From the NCBI GenBank assembly GCA_902489075.1, contig CABTYO010000032.1, positions 1-21,451 on the forward strand: a DNA stretch of 21,451 nt. Direction: 5' to 3'. How positions within the stretch are numbered: position 1 is the stretch's first letter; every line of letters starts with the position of its first letter. The notes under the pieces are model-generated. The model worked only from the letters and a program-made list of their open reading frames with translations. It was not told where the DNA came from and did not search any database. Position numbers and translations under genes: made by a program. This DNA comes from an uncultured Faecalicatena sp. GTDB taxonomy: Bacteria; Bacillota; Clostridia; Lachnospirales; Lachnospiraceae. This document shows, piece by piece, positions 4,904-12,199 of this stretch.

Positions 4904-6301
4904 ATGCATGTGTTTACAATGCCTGCATCAGAGTGGGATGAACTGAATATTGATAAGCAGGCAGTCAGGCACTTGATCATGAAACATAGCACACATGTGA
5001 AAGAGCTTGCAAAACTTAAAGCCTATTATGAGGGTAAACATAAGATTCTGGCAGATGAGAACAGGGAGAACAAACTGGTTTGTAATCATGCCAAAGATAT
5101 ATCAGACACAGCGACGTCTTATTTTATCGGCAATCCGGTATCATATAAGGGTAAGGGAGATATTACAGCTCTTACAGACGCATTGGAGACTGCGGGAGCA
5201 GATGAGGCAGACGGTGACAACGGACTGGATCTCTCTATCTATGGGAGGGCTTATGAATACATATACACCAAGCAGGATGCCACAGACCTACAGATTAAGA
5301 ATCTGGAACCTGAGAATACATTTATGGTATATGATGACAGCATTGAGCAGAATGAACTCTTTGCCGTATATTATTATGCTAAGATTGATTCCAGGGACAA
5401 GGAAAACACAGTGTATGTGGCTACGATCCTGACACAGAATTATAAGTATGCGGCAAACATTGAGGACATAGAGGGACCGCAGGGAATGCTGGATGGACCA
5501 GAACCTCACTTTAAAGGAGAAGTGCCTGTAATAGAGTATTTGAACAACAAATTGGCAATCGGAGACTACGAGCTTCAAATCCCGCTGATAGATGCTTACA
5601 ATGCTCTAATGAGCGACCGTATCACAGACAAGGAGCAGTTTATAGATTCTATCCTTGCATTATATGGGGCATTGTTATCTGATGAAGATGCCGAAGCGGA
5701 AGGAGACGGGAAAGGGAGCCGGCAGGCAATGGAGAAACTCAAAAAAGAAAAGATGGTAGAACTCCCAGTTGACGCTAAGGCGGAATATCTCACCCGTACT
5801 TTTGATGAGGCGGGGGTCGAGATTTTGAAAAAGGCTATTGAGCAGGACATTCATAAATTTTCTCATATCCCATGCATGACGGATGAGTCATTCGGGGGCA
5901 ATGTGTCTGGGGTGGCTATGGAGTTTAAATTGCTGGGCATGGAAAACATCACAAAGATTAAGACCAGGTACTACAAGAAAGGTCTTCGGAAGCGATTACG
6001 TATCTTCGCTAATTTTCTAAATACCCGTTCCGGCATCCGGTTTGATATATCCGGTATCACTCCGACATTTACAAGAGCTATGCCGAAAAACCTTCTGGAG
6101 ATTAGCCAATATGTTGCAAACCTCTGGGGGAAAGTAGGCCGGAAGACATTACTGTCACAGATTCCGTTTGTAGAAGATCCAGAAGAAGAGCTGAAAGCTG
6201 TGGAAAAGGAAGAAGAGGAAAGTCTAAAGAAGCAGAAAGAGCTCTTCGGAAACCAACCCAATGAGCCGCCGGAGGATGGTGACATAGACGATGAAGAGTA
6301 G
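4904..6301 (+). CDS. Portal protein (SPP1 gp6-like)
   Basis: A 465-aa protein. ATG 4904 fits AGGGG at 4891-4895; the upstream ATGs at 4880 and 4898 are poorly placed. Family marks are LKAYYEGKHKIL near residue 40, SDTATSYFIGNPVSYKG near 70-83, IYGRAYEYIYT in the middle, KEQFIDSILALYGALL, and MTDESFGGNVSGVAMEFKLLGMENI around 325-350. The last 60 residues are highly acidic and charged (EEELKAVEKEEEESLKKQKE and EDGDIDDEE). The protein forms the dodecameric ring at one capsid vertex through which DNA enters and leaves, and anchors terminase and connector. Length is usual for the SPP1 gp6 group. Its stop overlaps the MuF start (ATGAAGAGTAG at 6291-6301). Confidence 0.94.
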   Translation: MHVFTMPASEWDELNIDKQAVRHLIMKHSTHVKELAKLKAYYEGKHKILADENRENKLVCNHAKDISDTATSYFIGNPVSYKGKGDITALTDALETAGADEADGDNGLDLSIYGRAYEYIYTKQDATDLQIKNLEPENTFMVYDDSIEQNELFAVYYYAKIDSRDKENTVYVATILTQNYKYAANIEDIEGPQGMLDGPEPHFKGEVPVIEYLNNKLAIGDYELQIPLIDAYNALMSDRITDKEQFIDSILALYGALLSDEDAEAEGDGKGSRQAMEKLKKEKMVELPVDAKAEYLTRTFDEAGVEILKKAIEQDIHKFSHIPCMTDESFGGNVSGVAMEFKLLGMENITKIKTRYYKKGLRKRLRIFANFLNTRSGIRFDISGITPTFTRAMPKNLLEISQYVANLWGKVGRKTLLSQIPFVEDPEEELKAVEKEEEESLKKQKELFGNQPNEPPEDGDIDDEE

Positions 6302-7880
6302 TGATTACTGGGAACGTCGGCAGGTACAGGATGCATTTAATGTCTTTCAGAAGGCAGAGGATACAGCCGACCAGATATCGAAGCTGTATCTGAAAGCATC
6401 GCGGTATCTGTCTTTAGAGGCGGATGAAATCTTTGAAAAATACATGACTAAGCACGGATTATCAGAGGCAGAAGCACGCAGGCTCATCAATACATTGCAG
6501 GATCGAACCTCTTTGGATGAACTACTGCAGAAAATCAGGAATGGAGATCGGGACCAATCGAAGAAGGAGCTGCTGTCACAGTTAGAAGCGCCGGCTTATC
6601 AGGCCAGGTTGGAAAGGCTCCGGCAGATACAGAATCAGCTGGATCTGGTTATGAAAAATGTGTATCAGCAGGAAAGGAGTTTCAGTACGAGCTTCTACAC
6701 AGACCTTGCAAATGAGTCGTATTACAGGACTATTTATAACATCCAGCAACGTGCGGATGCAGCCTTTTCATTTGGACATGTATCAGCAAAAGTGATAGAC
6801 CAGGTGATCAACAGCAGGTGGTCAGGAAAGAACTATTCTGAACGCATCTGGGGAAATACGCAGACCCTTGCACAGAATCTGAAAGAAGAGCTGCTTATTA
6901 ATCTGGTGACCGGGAGAACGAACCGAGAAGCTTCACGGATAATAGCCAACAAATTCGGGCAGGGTGCAAGCAATGCGCGAAGGCTGGTGAGGACAGAAAG
7001 CAATTATGTTACAACTGAAATGAACTTTAAAGCCTATGAGGAGTGTGGGATTGAGGAGTATCAATATCTTGCCACACTGGATCTCAGGACCTCTCTCATA
7101 TGTCGGAATCTGGATGGAAAGATATTTTTGGTCAAGGAACGGCAGATAGGTAAGAACTGCCCGCCGATGCATCCGTGGTGCCGATCTACTACAATATCCG
7201 TAGTGGATCGGTCCCTTATCGATAAGATGCAGCGTTCTGCTATTGATCCCTCGACAGGCAAACAAATCAAGGTACCGCGGTCCATGACGTACTGGGAGTG
7301 GTATAATAAATATGTCAAGGGAAAACCGGTAGTGGAGCTGGAGGAGAAGAAAATTAAGAATCATTCCTCTGACAGGACACAGCACGAGAAATACAAGAAA
7401 ATACTTGGCAATGAAGTACCGGAAAAACTGGATGATTTCCAGAATTTGAAGTATAATGATACTGAAAGATGGGATGCAATAAAGAATTCATTCCGGCGGA
7501 GCAGTACAGCTAACACTGCATTCAGTGATCTGGCAGAACCGTTGCAACTTAAACATGTTAGAAAAGTCCTATCTGATTTAGGAATCAGCTACGGCGAGAC
7601 AAAAATCAGTATCATCCGGGATCCTGAACTGATTGGAAAAGGGTATTACGGATGGACAGACCCCAAAATGAAAGTAGTACAGCTATATCCGGATGCGTTT
7701 ACTTCCAGGATGGAACTTGTAAAAACATTGGGACATGAAAGAGTCCATCTTGAGCAAATGAAGTTGTTTGGTCCTGCAAAGAATAATGAGGAGGCATTGT
7801 ATTATGAAAGAGGCCCTCGTTTTTCAGAGGACTACTGGTGGGAAGAGTATAGGAGGCGAACCAATTATGATGGTCAATAA
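6291..7880 (+). CDS. MuF-type minor head protein with C-terminal zincin-like (HERVH) domain
   Basis: A 529-aa protein with ATG 6291 overlapping the portal stop. Residues 1-200 are helical, as in SPP1 gp7-like proteins. The Phage_Mu_F domain is at about 205-310: RLVRTESNYV (231-240), ATLDLRTSLICRNLDGK (261-277) and NCPPMHPWCRSTT (289-301). A plain protein of this type would end soon after. Here about 180 further residues follow (350-529), with GHERVHLEQ at 481-489, an HExxH motif with H482, E483 and H486, inside a hydrophobic-helix setting (LVKTLGHERVHLEQMKLFG). This is typical of zinc metallopeptidase-like domains. MuF proteins with variable C-terminal toxin or polyvalent domains are known from temperate phages, so this tail may be injected with DNA or released at lysis. 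The enzymatic activity is inferred. The next gene overlaps the end. Confidence 0.93.
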   Translation: MKSSDYWERRQVQDAFNVFQKAEDTADQISKLYLKASRYLSLEADEIFEKYMTKHGLSEAEARRLINTLQDRTSLDELLQKIRNGDRDQSKKELLSQLEAPAYQARLERLRQIQNQLDLVMKNVYQQERSFSTSFYTDLANESYYRTIYNIQQRADAAFSFGHVSAKVIDQVINSRWSGKNYSERIWGNTQTLAQNLKEELLINLVTGRTNREASRIIANKFGQGASNARRLVRTESNYVTTEMNFKAYEECGIEEYQYLATLDLRTSLICRNLDGKIFLVKERQIGKNCPPMHPWCRSTTISVVDRSLIDKMQRSAIDPSTGKQIKVPRSMTYWEWYNKYVKGKPVVELEEKKIKNHSSDRTQHEKYKKILGNEVPEKLDDFQNLKYNDTERWDAIKNSFRRSSTANTAFSDLAEPLQLKHVRKVLSDLGISYGETKISIIRDPELIGKGYYGWTDPKMKVVQLYPDAFTSRMELVKTLGHERVHLEQMKLFGPAKNNEEALYYERGPRFSEDYWWEEYRRRTNYDGQ

Positions 7881-8094
7881 TCCGATCGAGTATGCTAAGT
7901 TACTTGGTGATATATATGACGGAAAAAAGGTAAAATGTCCTCAGTGTAAAGAAGAAGGACTGGAACATCATTTTTATTCTGACGGCGAAGAAAAAATAGG
8001 ATTTGCTCAGTTTCATTGTCCGCATTGCGGAGCAGAAGCACATTTGTCGCGAGTAAAATTTCCGAAGAATATAAAAACAGAAGAGATGTATTAG
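7867..8094 (+). CDS. Small zinc-ribbon protein overlapping the MuF gene (possible partner or immunity protein)
   Basis: A 75-aa protein with ATG 7867 and AGGAGG at 7851-7856. It overlaps the MuF C-terminus by 14 bases in another frame. CPQC (C24, C27) and CPHC (C51, C54) form a classic four-cysteine zinc ribbon; the N-terminal part (NNPIEYAKLLGDIYDGKKV) is a helix followed by a strand. No catalytic motif is seen. In phage MuF toxin loci the gene directly after the variable C-terminal domain often encodes an immunity protein. Overlap with a MuF gene that has an extra domain makes that reading attractive, but it is inference. A nucleic-acid-binding or purely structural zinc knuckle is also possible. 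A terminator-like hairpin begins at the base after its stop. Confidence 0.8.
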   Translation: MMVNNPIEYAKLLGDIYDGKKVKCPQCKEEGLEHHFYSDGEEKIGFAQFHCPHCGAEAHLSRVKFPKNIKTEEMY

Positions 8095-8126
8095 TACCAC
8101 CAGTCATTATGATCGGTGGTATTTTT
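8095..8126 (+). terminator. Terminator-like hairpin after the zinc-ribbon gene
   Basis: TACCACC (8095-8101) pairs with GGTGGTA (8115-8121), followed by TTTTT (8122-8126). The loop contains a further TCAT-T-ATGA pairing (8104-8112), so most of the 27 bases can fold. It lies in the middle of the head operon. Confidence 0.7.
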
Positions 8127-8153
8127 ATACCCATTTTTAAGGAGGTGAGGGCA

Positions 8154-8198
8154 GTGGCTTGCAAAGGTAAAGGTGGTAAGAAAGGCAGAGGCAGATAG
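8154..8198 (+). CDS. 14-residue basic micro-protein
   Basis: GTG 8154 to TAG 8196-8198, with one of the best ribosome binding sites in the window (AAGGAGGTGA at 8139-8148). The product is MACKGKGGKKGRGR: one cysteine and otherwise lysine, arginine, glycine and alanine. It is too short for most gene finders. A basic peptide next to the scaffold gene could bind DNA or the acidic scaffold, or the frame may act only as a translated leader for what follows. It lies between two terminator-like hairpins (8095-8126 and 8228-8254). I know of no assigned function. Confidence 0.5.
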   Translation: MACKGKGGKKGRGR

Positions 8199-8227
8199 AG
8201 AGGCGGTGATCTAGATATCTCCCTTCG

Positions 8228-8254
8228 AGGCGCAGGGGTATGCGTCTTCTTTTT
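8228..8254 (+). terminator. Terminator-like hairpin before the scaffold gene
   Basis: AGGCGCA (8228-8234), loop GGGGTA, TGCGTCT (8241-8247) with one G-U pair, then TCTTTTT (8248-8254). The T tract is interrupted by one C, so termination may be partial. Confidence 0.55.
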
Positions 8255-8337
8255 ATGCTCCGAAATGAGGGTAAACTACAAATTTAACGCAATGGCCTGG
8301 GCTAAATGCATGGGCTGGGGCAGAAAGGATGTAGGAA

Positions 8338-8982
8338 GTGAGAAAGAAAAGATTGTTTGGATATTGTATCATGCCGTTAGATTTACAGCACTTTGCGGAT
8401 TCCGGAGACGGCGCTGGGACCGATGGAGGGAATGGCGGCGGAGCAGGAGAAGGAAGTACGGACGGTCAGAAAACTGGTGATGAAGGGAATGAACCTCCGA
8501 CATTCGATGATCTGCTGCGTAATGGACATCAGGCGGAGTTTGACCGCCGGGTACAGAAAGCGATTGATACAGCTGTAACAAATGCACAGCAGAAGTGGCA
8601 GGCACTTACGGATGATAAACTGTCAGAGGCAGAGAAACTGGCTAAGATGAACAAAGAAGAGAAGGCCCAGTACCTGCAGCAGAAGCAGGAAAAGGAGCTT
8701 GCAGCAAGAGAAGCGGCCGTAACCAGAAAAGAACTGATGGCAGAGGCGAAGGGGACTCTTGCAGAGAAGAAGCTGCCTGTGGGGCTTGCAGAGGTACTGA
8801 ATTATACGGACGCAGATTCCTGTAACAAATCCATTGCTGCAGTGGAAAAAGCTTTCCAGGAGGCTGTAGAGGCAGGTGTGCAGGAACGGCTAAAAGGCGG
8901 AACCCCTCCGACAAAACCACCATCTGCGGATGACACGGATCTGACAAAACAGGTAGAAGCTCTTATGATGGGAGCACAATAA
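8338..8982 (+). CDS. Scaffolding protein (DUF4355-type)
   Basis: A 214-aa protein. GTG 8338 has AAAGGA at about 8324-8329; the in-frame ATG 8371 (MPLDLQHFADSG) is an alternative and resembles the LDLQxFA start common in these proteins, but has only weak upstream signals. Residues 20-55 are a glycine- and acid-rich linker (DGAGTDGGNGGGAGEG). About 60-135 are long charged helices of coiled-coil type (QKAIDTAVTNAQQKWQ, then KMNKEEKAQYLQQKQEKELAAREAAV). The C-terminus contains LPVGLAEVLNYTDADSCNKSIAAVEKAFQEAVEAGVQERLKG, the usual end of the DUF4355 group, then a proline-rich tail. It guides capsid assembly and leaves before or during DNA packaging. The position directly before the major capsid gene supports the call. 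Confidence 0.9.
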   Translation: MRKKRLFGYCIMPLDLQHFADSGDGAGTDGGNGGGAGEGSTDGQKTGDEGNEPPTFDDLLRNGHQAEFDRRVQKAIDTAVTNAQQKWQALTDDKLSEAEKLAKMNKEEKAQYLQQKQEKELAAREAAVTRKELMAEAKGTLAEKKLPVGLAEVLNYTDADSCNKSIAAVEKAFQEAVEAGVQERLKGGTPPTKPPSADDTDLTKQVEALMMGAQ

Positions 8983-9001
8983 GAAAGGAAAGGTGATATA
9001 A

Positions 9002-9943
9002 ATGCCAATTAACACATTAGCAACAGCAACCTTATTTCAGAATACACTGGATAAAGTAGCGATTAAAGAAGCAGTAACTGGCTGGATGGATGCAAATGCC
9101 GGACAGGTACTTTATAACGGCGGTGCGGAAGTAAAGATTCCGAAGATGTCCGTTCAGGGACTTGGAGATTATGACCGGGATAACGGATATCAGCAGGGCG
9201 GCGTAACACTGGAATATGAAACCAGAAAAATGACGCAGGACAGAGGTCGTAAGTTCCAGTTGGATCCGATCGATATCAATGAAAATAATTTTGTAACGAC
9301 AGCGGCAGCAGTGATGGGAGAATTCCAGCGCATGTTTGTAGTACCGGAGATCGATGCTTACCGGATTTCAAAAATTGCAACCGAAGCAATTACGGCGAAA
9401 AAGGCAGGAATGGTTTCTTACGGTTATACACCGGGGGAAACTGGAACATCTGCACTCAGAAAGATTAAAGAAGGAATCAAGGCTATCCGGGAGCTGTACA
9501 ATGGCCCGTTAGTGATTCATGCCACACCTGACATGATCATGGAGTTGGAAATGGAGATGGCTGGAAAGATTACAAATACTACATTCTCCAAAGGCGGGAT
9601 TGACACGCAGGTGCCTGCTGTGGATGGAGTGCCGATCATCTCCACACCTTCTAACCGGATGTATACCGCCATCACGATTTATGATGGAAAGTCTGCTGGT
9701 CAGGAGCAGGGTGGATATGTAAAGGGAACAACGGCGAAGGAAATCAACTTTTTCATCTGTCCACGTACTACGCCGATTGCGATTACAAAGCAGGACATTA
9801 TGAGAATCTTTGACCCGACCATTAACCAGAAGCTGAATGCATGGCAGATGGATTACAGAAGGTTCCATGATATCTGGGTTCTGGACAACAAACTGGATTC
9901 CATTTATTTGAGTATTAAAGATGCTGAGAATGCAGGATCATAA
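9002..9943 (+). CDS. Major capsid protein (HK97-fold)
   Basis: A 313-aa protein with ATG 9002 after AAGGAAAGGTGATAT. The start MPINTLATATLFQNTLDKVAIKEAVTGWMDAN lacks a long cleaved delta domain, which fits a separate scaffold gene. VKIPKMSVQGLGDYDRDNGYQQGGVTLEYETRKMTQDRGRKFQLDPIDINE (about 44-95) is the E-loop and spine region of phage capsid proteins. PLVIHATPDMIMELEM and VPIISTPSNRMY lie in the P and A domains. It is probably the most abundant virion protein. No cysteine crosslink or Ig-like decoration domain is added. It follows the scaffold by 19 bases and is followed by the small gene at 9961. Confidence 0.93.
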   Translation: MPINTLATATLFQNTLDKVAIKEAVTGWMDANAGQVLYNGGAEVKIPKMSVQGLGDYDRDNGYQQGGVTLEYETRKMTQDRGRKFQLDPIDINENNFVTTAAAVMGEFQRMFVVPEIDAYRISKIATEAITAKKAGMVSYGYTPGETGTSALRKIKEGIKAIRELYNGPLVIHATPDMIMELEMEMAGKITNTTFSKGGIDTQVPAVDGVPIISTPSNRMYTAITIYDGKSAGQEQGGYVKGTTAKEINFFICPRTTPIAITKQDIMRIFDPTINQKLNAWQMDYRRFHDIWVLDNKLDSIYLSIKDAENAGS

Positions 9944-9960
9944 GGAAGGAGCAGAGAGGA

Positions 9961-10200
9961 ATGTTACTGAAAAGAGACAATGTAGAGCGTCTGGCCGAGG
10001 GAATCCAGGCAGACAGATTAAAGGCTCAGGGTTTCAAATCAATTGAGTCTGTAGCCTGTGATTCTCCTTCTGACGTCGCGATGGACATCATAAATATGAA
10101 CGTAACGCAGTTAAAAGCACTGGCGAAAGAAAAGGGGATTCAGGGGGCAAAATCTCTCAATAAGGAGGAGCTGCGGACTGTATTGAAGGATGTGGTCTAA
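9961..10200 (+). CDS. Small head protein with HeH/Rho-N-like C-terminal domain
   Basis: A 79-aa protein with ATG 9961 and AAGGAAGGAG before it. Residues 1-40 are charged, and about 45-79 (MNVTQLKALAKEKGIQGAKSLNKEELRTVLKD) form the helix-extended-loop-helix of the HeH / SAP / Rho N-terminal group, which binds nucleic acid in other proteins. Genes of this type lie directly after the major capsid gene in many Gram-positive phages, often as part of the connector module. The role in the virion is not established. Its TAA is immediately followed by the GTG start of the next gene. Confidence 0.75.
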   Translation: MLLKRDNVERLAEGIQADRLKAQGFKSIESVACDSPSDVAMDIINMNVTQLKALAKEKGIQGAKSLNKEELRTVLKDVV

Positions 10201-10521
10201 GTGACTGACATTGAAAAATTGAAGAAACTGACCGGAGAGAGCGATGAGGAGTTGCTCTCTCTTTTACTGGAAGAAGCCGAAGCATTCGTGCTGTCTTATA
10301 CCAACCGGACAAGAATTGTAACAGGTCTGGAGAAGTCAGTCAGAGACTTGGCGGTCATTGCTCTGAACCGTATGGGGACAGAAGGAGAATCATCCCGAAG
10401 TGAAGCGGGAGAATCATACAATTTTAATGATGCCCCTAAACAGATTTATGATGTCCTGAATCGATACCGTCTTGCAAGGATAGGGGGAAAAGCCCATGAG
10501 ACTAAAGCGAAGCAGAATTGA
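10201..10521 (+). CDS. Head-tail connector protein (Gp6/QLRG-like)
   Basis: A 106-aa protein that starts at GTG 10201, directly after the stop of the preceding gene, with AAGGATGTGG upstream. It is all-helical (TDIEKLKKLTGESDEELLSLLLEEAEAFVLSYTNRT, then LEKSVRDLAVIALNRMGTEGESSRSEAGESYNF). The 'AEAFVLSYTNR' and 'LAVIALNRMGTEGESSRSEGG' patterns are typical of the adaptor that docks on the portal (HK97 gp6 or SPP1 gp15 type). Length and gene order fit. The next gene starts inside it (ATG 10496). Confidence 0.85.
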   Translation: MTDIEKLKKLTGESDEELLSLLLEEAEAFVLSYTNRTRIVTGLEKSVRDLAVIALNRMGTEGESSRSEAGESYNFNDAPKQIYDVLNRYRLARIGGKAHETKAKQN

Positions 10522-10870
10522 GACCCATTATATACGTTCGCGTATTACTGGAAAAGACGGTGAGGGTGGAACGTATGAAGAATATGAGACAGCCCGCTTA
10601 TTTCAGGGCGAAGTCTGGCCAGCGTCTGGGAAAGTGCAGGCAGAGATGTATGGGCAGCGGTTATCATATATCCGAAATGTGAAGGTGATTGGTAACTATG
10701 TTATTACTACAGATCGGAAAGGGAAGGTGCACTATGTATTTCCGGATGGCCTGGATGTGACGGAATCAGATGGGCTGTGTCTGTATGTAGCTGGAGACAG
10801 CAGTCCGGATTACAAGGTATTATCTATTAAGCCATACCGACCGCTCAGATTGGAGGCCGAGAAAATATGA
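10496..10870 (+). CDS. Head closure / head-tail adaptor protein
   Basis: A 124-aa protein with ATG 10496 overlapping the preceding gene by 26 bases and GGGGGA just upstream. It is beta-rich (ETHYIRSRITGKDGEGGTYEEYETARLFQGEVWPASGKVQAEMYGQR, then YKVLSIKPYRPLRLEAE). The middle 'VWPASGKVQAEMYGQRLSYIRNVKV' and the final 'YKVLSIKPY' match the SPP1 gp16-like stopper family, which closes the portal channel after packaging and joins the tail. It overlaps the next gene by ATGA (10867-10870). Confidence 0.82.
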   Translation: MRLKRSRIETHYIRSRITGKDGEGGTYEEYETARLFQGEVWPASGKVQAEMYGQRLSYIRNVKVIGNYVITTDRKGKVHYVFPDGLDVTESDGLCLYVAGDSSPDYKVLSIKPYRPLRLEAEKI

Positions 10871-11376
10871 TACTTGGGGTAAACAATCTCAATAAGCATT
10901 TTGAAAATCTGTCAAAGGTGGAGTTAAAAAGTGGTATCAGCAGAGGAATTACTCTTGTGCAGGAAACTGCGAAAGCATATTGCCCAGTGTATGACAAAGA
11001 GCTGAGTAGCAAGATCCTAATAGAAGTCAAAGAAGAAGGTGAGGTCGTCCGTGGGACCTGCTGGCCGGAAGCAGCGCATGGTATATATGTTGAACTGGGT
11101 ACTGGTCCGAAAGGTCAAGCAAACCATGCAGGAATCTCCCCAGATGTTGATGTGGCGTATACACAGTCCCCCTGGTGGATTCACGAAGGACCTGGTGAAA
11201 ATGAAATTGACCGGGAGACAGCGGAACATTATCACTTTTTCCACATAGATACTCCACAAGGACGATTTTATCAGTGTACTGGACAGGCGGCGCATCCGTA
11301 TTTGTATCCGGCATTGAAAGATAACGAGGACAATATTCTTAATATTTTGAAAAAGGAGATAAAAAGGCAGCTATGA
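10867..11376 (+). CDS. HK97 gp10-like tail completion protein
   Basis: A 169-aa protein with ATG 10867 in an ATGA overlap. The N-terminus is helical (NLNKHFENLSKVELKSGISRGITLVQETAKAYCPV). The family marks are GIYVELGTGPKGQANHAG (about 75-92) and TGQAAHPYLYPALKDNEDNI (about 138-157). These match the HK97 gp10 / SPP1 gp16.1 tail-completion group. It is slightly longer than many members owing to an inserted stretch (WWIHEGPGENEIDRETAEHYHFFH), which is seen in related Clostridia phages. It acts at the head-tail junction or during tail assembly. Confidence 0.88.
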   Translation: MILGVNNLNKHFENLSKVELKSGISRGITLVQETAKAYCPVYDKELSSKILIEVKEEGEVVRGTCWPEAAHGIYVELGTGPKGQANHAGISPDVDVAYTQSPWWIHEGPGENEIDRETAEHYHFFHIDTPQGRFYQCTGQAAHPYLYPALKDNEDNILNILKKEIKRQL

Positions 11377-11732
11377 AAAATGTAAAAGATCAAGTATTTG
11401 AAGCCTTGAATGCAGTATTTGAAAATGTGTCAGATCAGTATCCGAAGGACTGGGCCGATCTTCCAGCTCTCCAATATGCAGAAGAAGAGAATCGGGTACA
11501 TGAGCATACAGATGAAGGCGAGTGTAAATCGTATGTCAGGTATCGGGTGGATATCTGGCATAACAGATCTACATCAGAGGCAGCTCTGAAAGTGGATGAG
11601 GCGCTATCTGCATTGGGACTCGTCCGTACAGCCTGCCAGGATGTGCCGGATCCGTCAGGGTTGAAGCATAAAATGATGAGATACGAAGCAATTATTGATA
11701 TGGAAAATGATTTTGTCTATTGGACAGATTAG
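11373..11732 (+). CDS. Tail terminator protein
   Basis: A 119-aa protein with ATG 11373 overlapping the previous stop (ATGA). Mixed alpha/beta: an N-terminal helix (VKDQVFEALNAVFENVSDQYPKDWADLPALQYAEEENR) then strands (SYVRYRVDIWHNRSTSEAALKVDEALSALGLVRTACQDVPDP, then HKMMRYEAIIDMENDFVY). This matches the gpU / SPP1 gp17-like tail terminator group, which stops tail tube growth and binds the head completion proteins. Order between gp10-like protein and tail tube is as expected. Confidence 0.82.
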   Translation: MKNVKDQVFEALNAVFENVSDQYPKDWADLPALQYAEEENRVHEHTDEGECKSYVRYRVDIWHNRSTSEAALKVDEALSALGLVRTACQDVPDPSGLKHKMMRYEAIIDMENDFVYWTD

Positions 11733-11749
11733 AAAGGGAGCGTGAGCAA

Positions 11750-12181
11750 ATGTTAGCAAACGGTGCAAAGTTAGGATATAAAGAAACATCCGGATCAACA
11801 TTTACAGATCTTCCGGGACTGAAAGAAATCCCGGATATGGGAGTAGAGCCGGAGAAGGTGGATAATACATGCCTTACAGATCCACATAAAAAATATGAAC
11901 AGGGAATCGGTGACCTGCCGGAAATGACATACAAATTCAAGTATGACAATTCAAAGGCAGATTCTCCATACAGGGCTATGCGTAAGGCACAGGAAGATGG
12001 AAAGGTACTTACATTCCAGGAGACCCTAAAAGATGGTACAACAACGGAATATGAGGCACAGGTAACTGTAAAGCGTACTGGCGGCGGAGTCAATGGCGTA
12101 ATTGATTTTGAGCTGACCATGATGGTACAGAGTGATCTGAAATATACGGACCCTGGAAATACAGAACAGAGCAGCAACTAA
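11750..12181 (+). CDS. Major tail (tube) protein
   Basis: A 143-aa protein. ATG 11750 follows AAAGGGAG (11733-11740); the frame opens further upstream but lacks a start signal there. The start MLANGAKLGYKETSGSTFTDLPGLKEIPDMGVEPEKVDNTCLTDPHKKYEQGIGDLPEMTYKFKYDN is typical of short siphovirus tube proteins. FQETLKDGTTTEYEAQVTVKRTGGGVNGVIDFELTMMVQSD is the rest of the beta-sandwich. Subunits stack as hexameric rings around the tape measure. There is no added Ig-like domain. Confidence 0.88.
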   Translation: MLANGAKLGYKETSGSTFTDLPGLKEIPDMGVEPEKVDNTCLTDPHKKYEQGIGDLPEMTYKFKYDNSKADSPYRAMRKAQEDGKVLTFQETLKDGTTTEYEAQVTVKRTGGGVNGVIDFELTMMVQSDLKYTDPGNTEQSSN

Positions 12182-12199
12182 AAATTACGGAGGTAGAAG

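Noticed and set aside
8265..8480. Frame beginning MRVNYKFNAMAWAKCMGWGRK before the scaffold gene
   Set aside because: No ribosome binding site, and it runs out of frame through the scaffold gene into arginine-rich shadow sequence.
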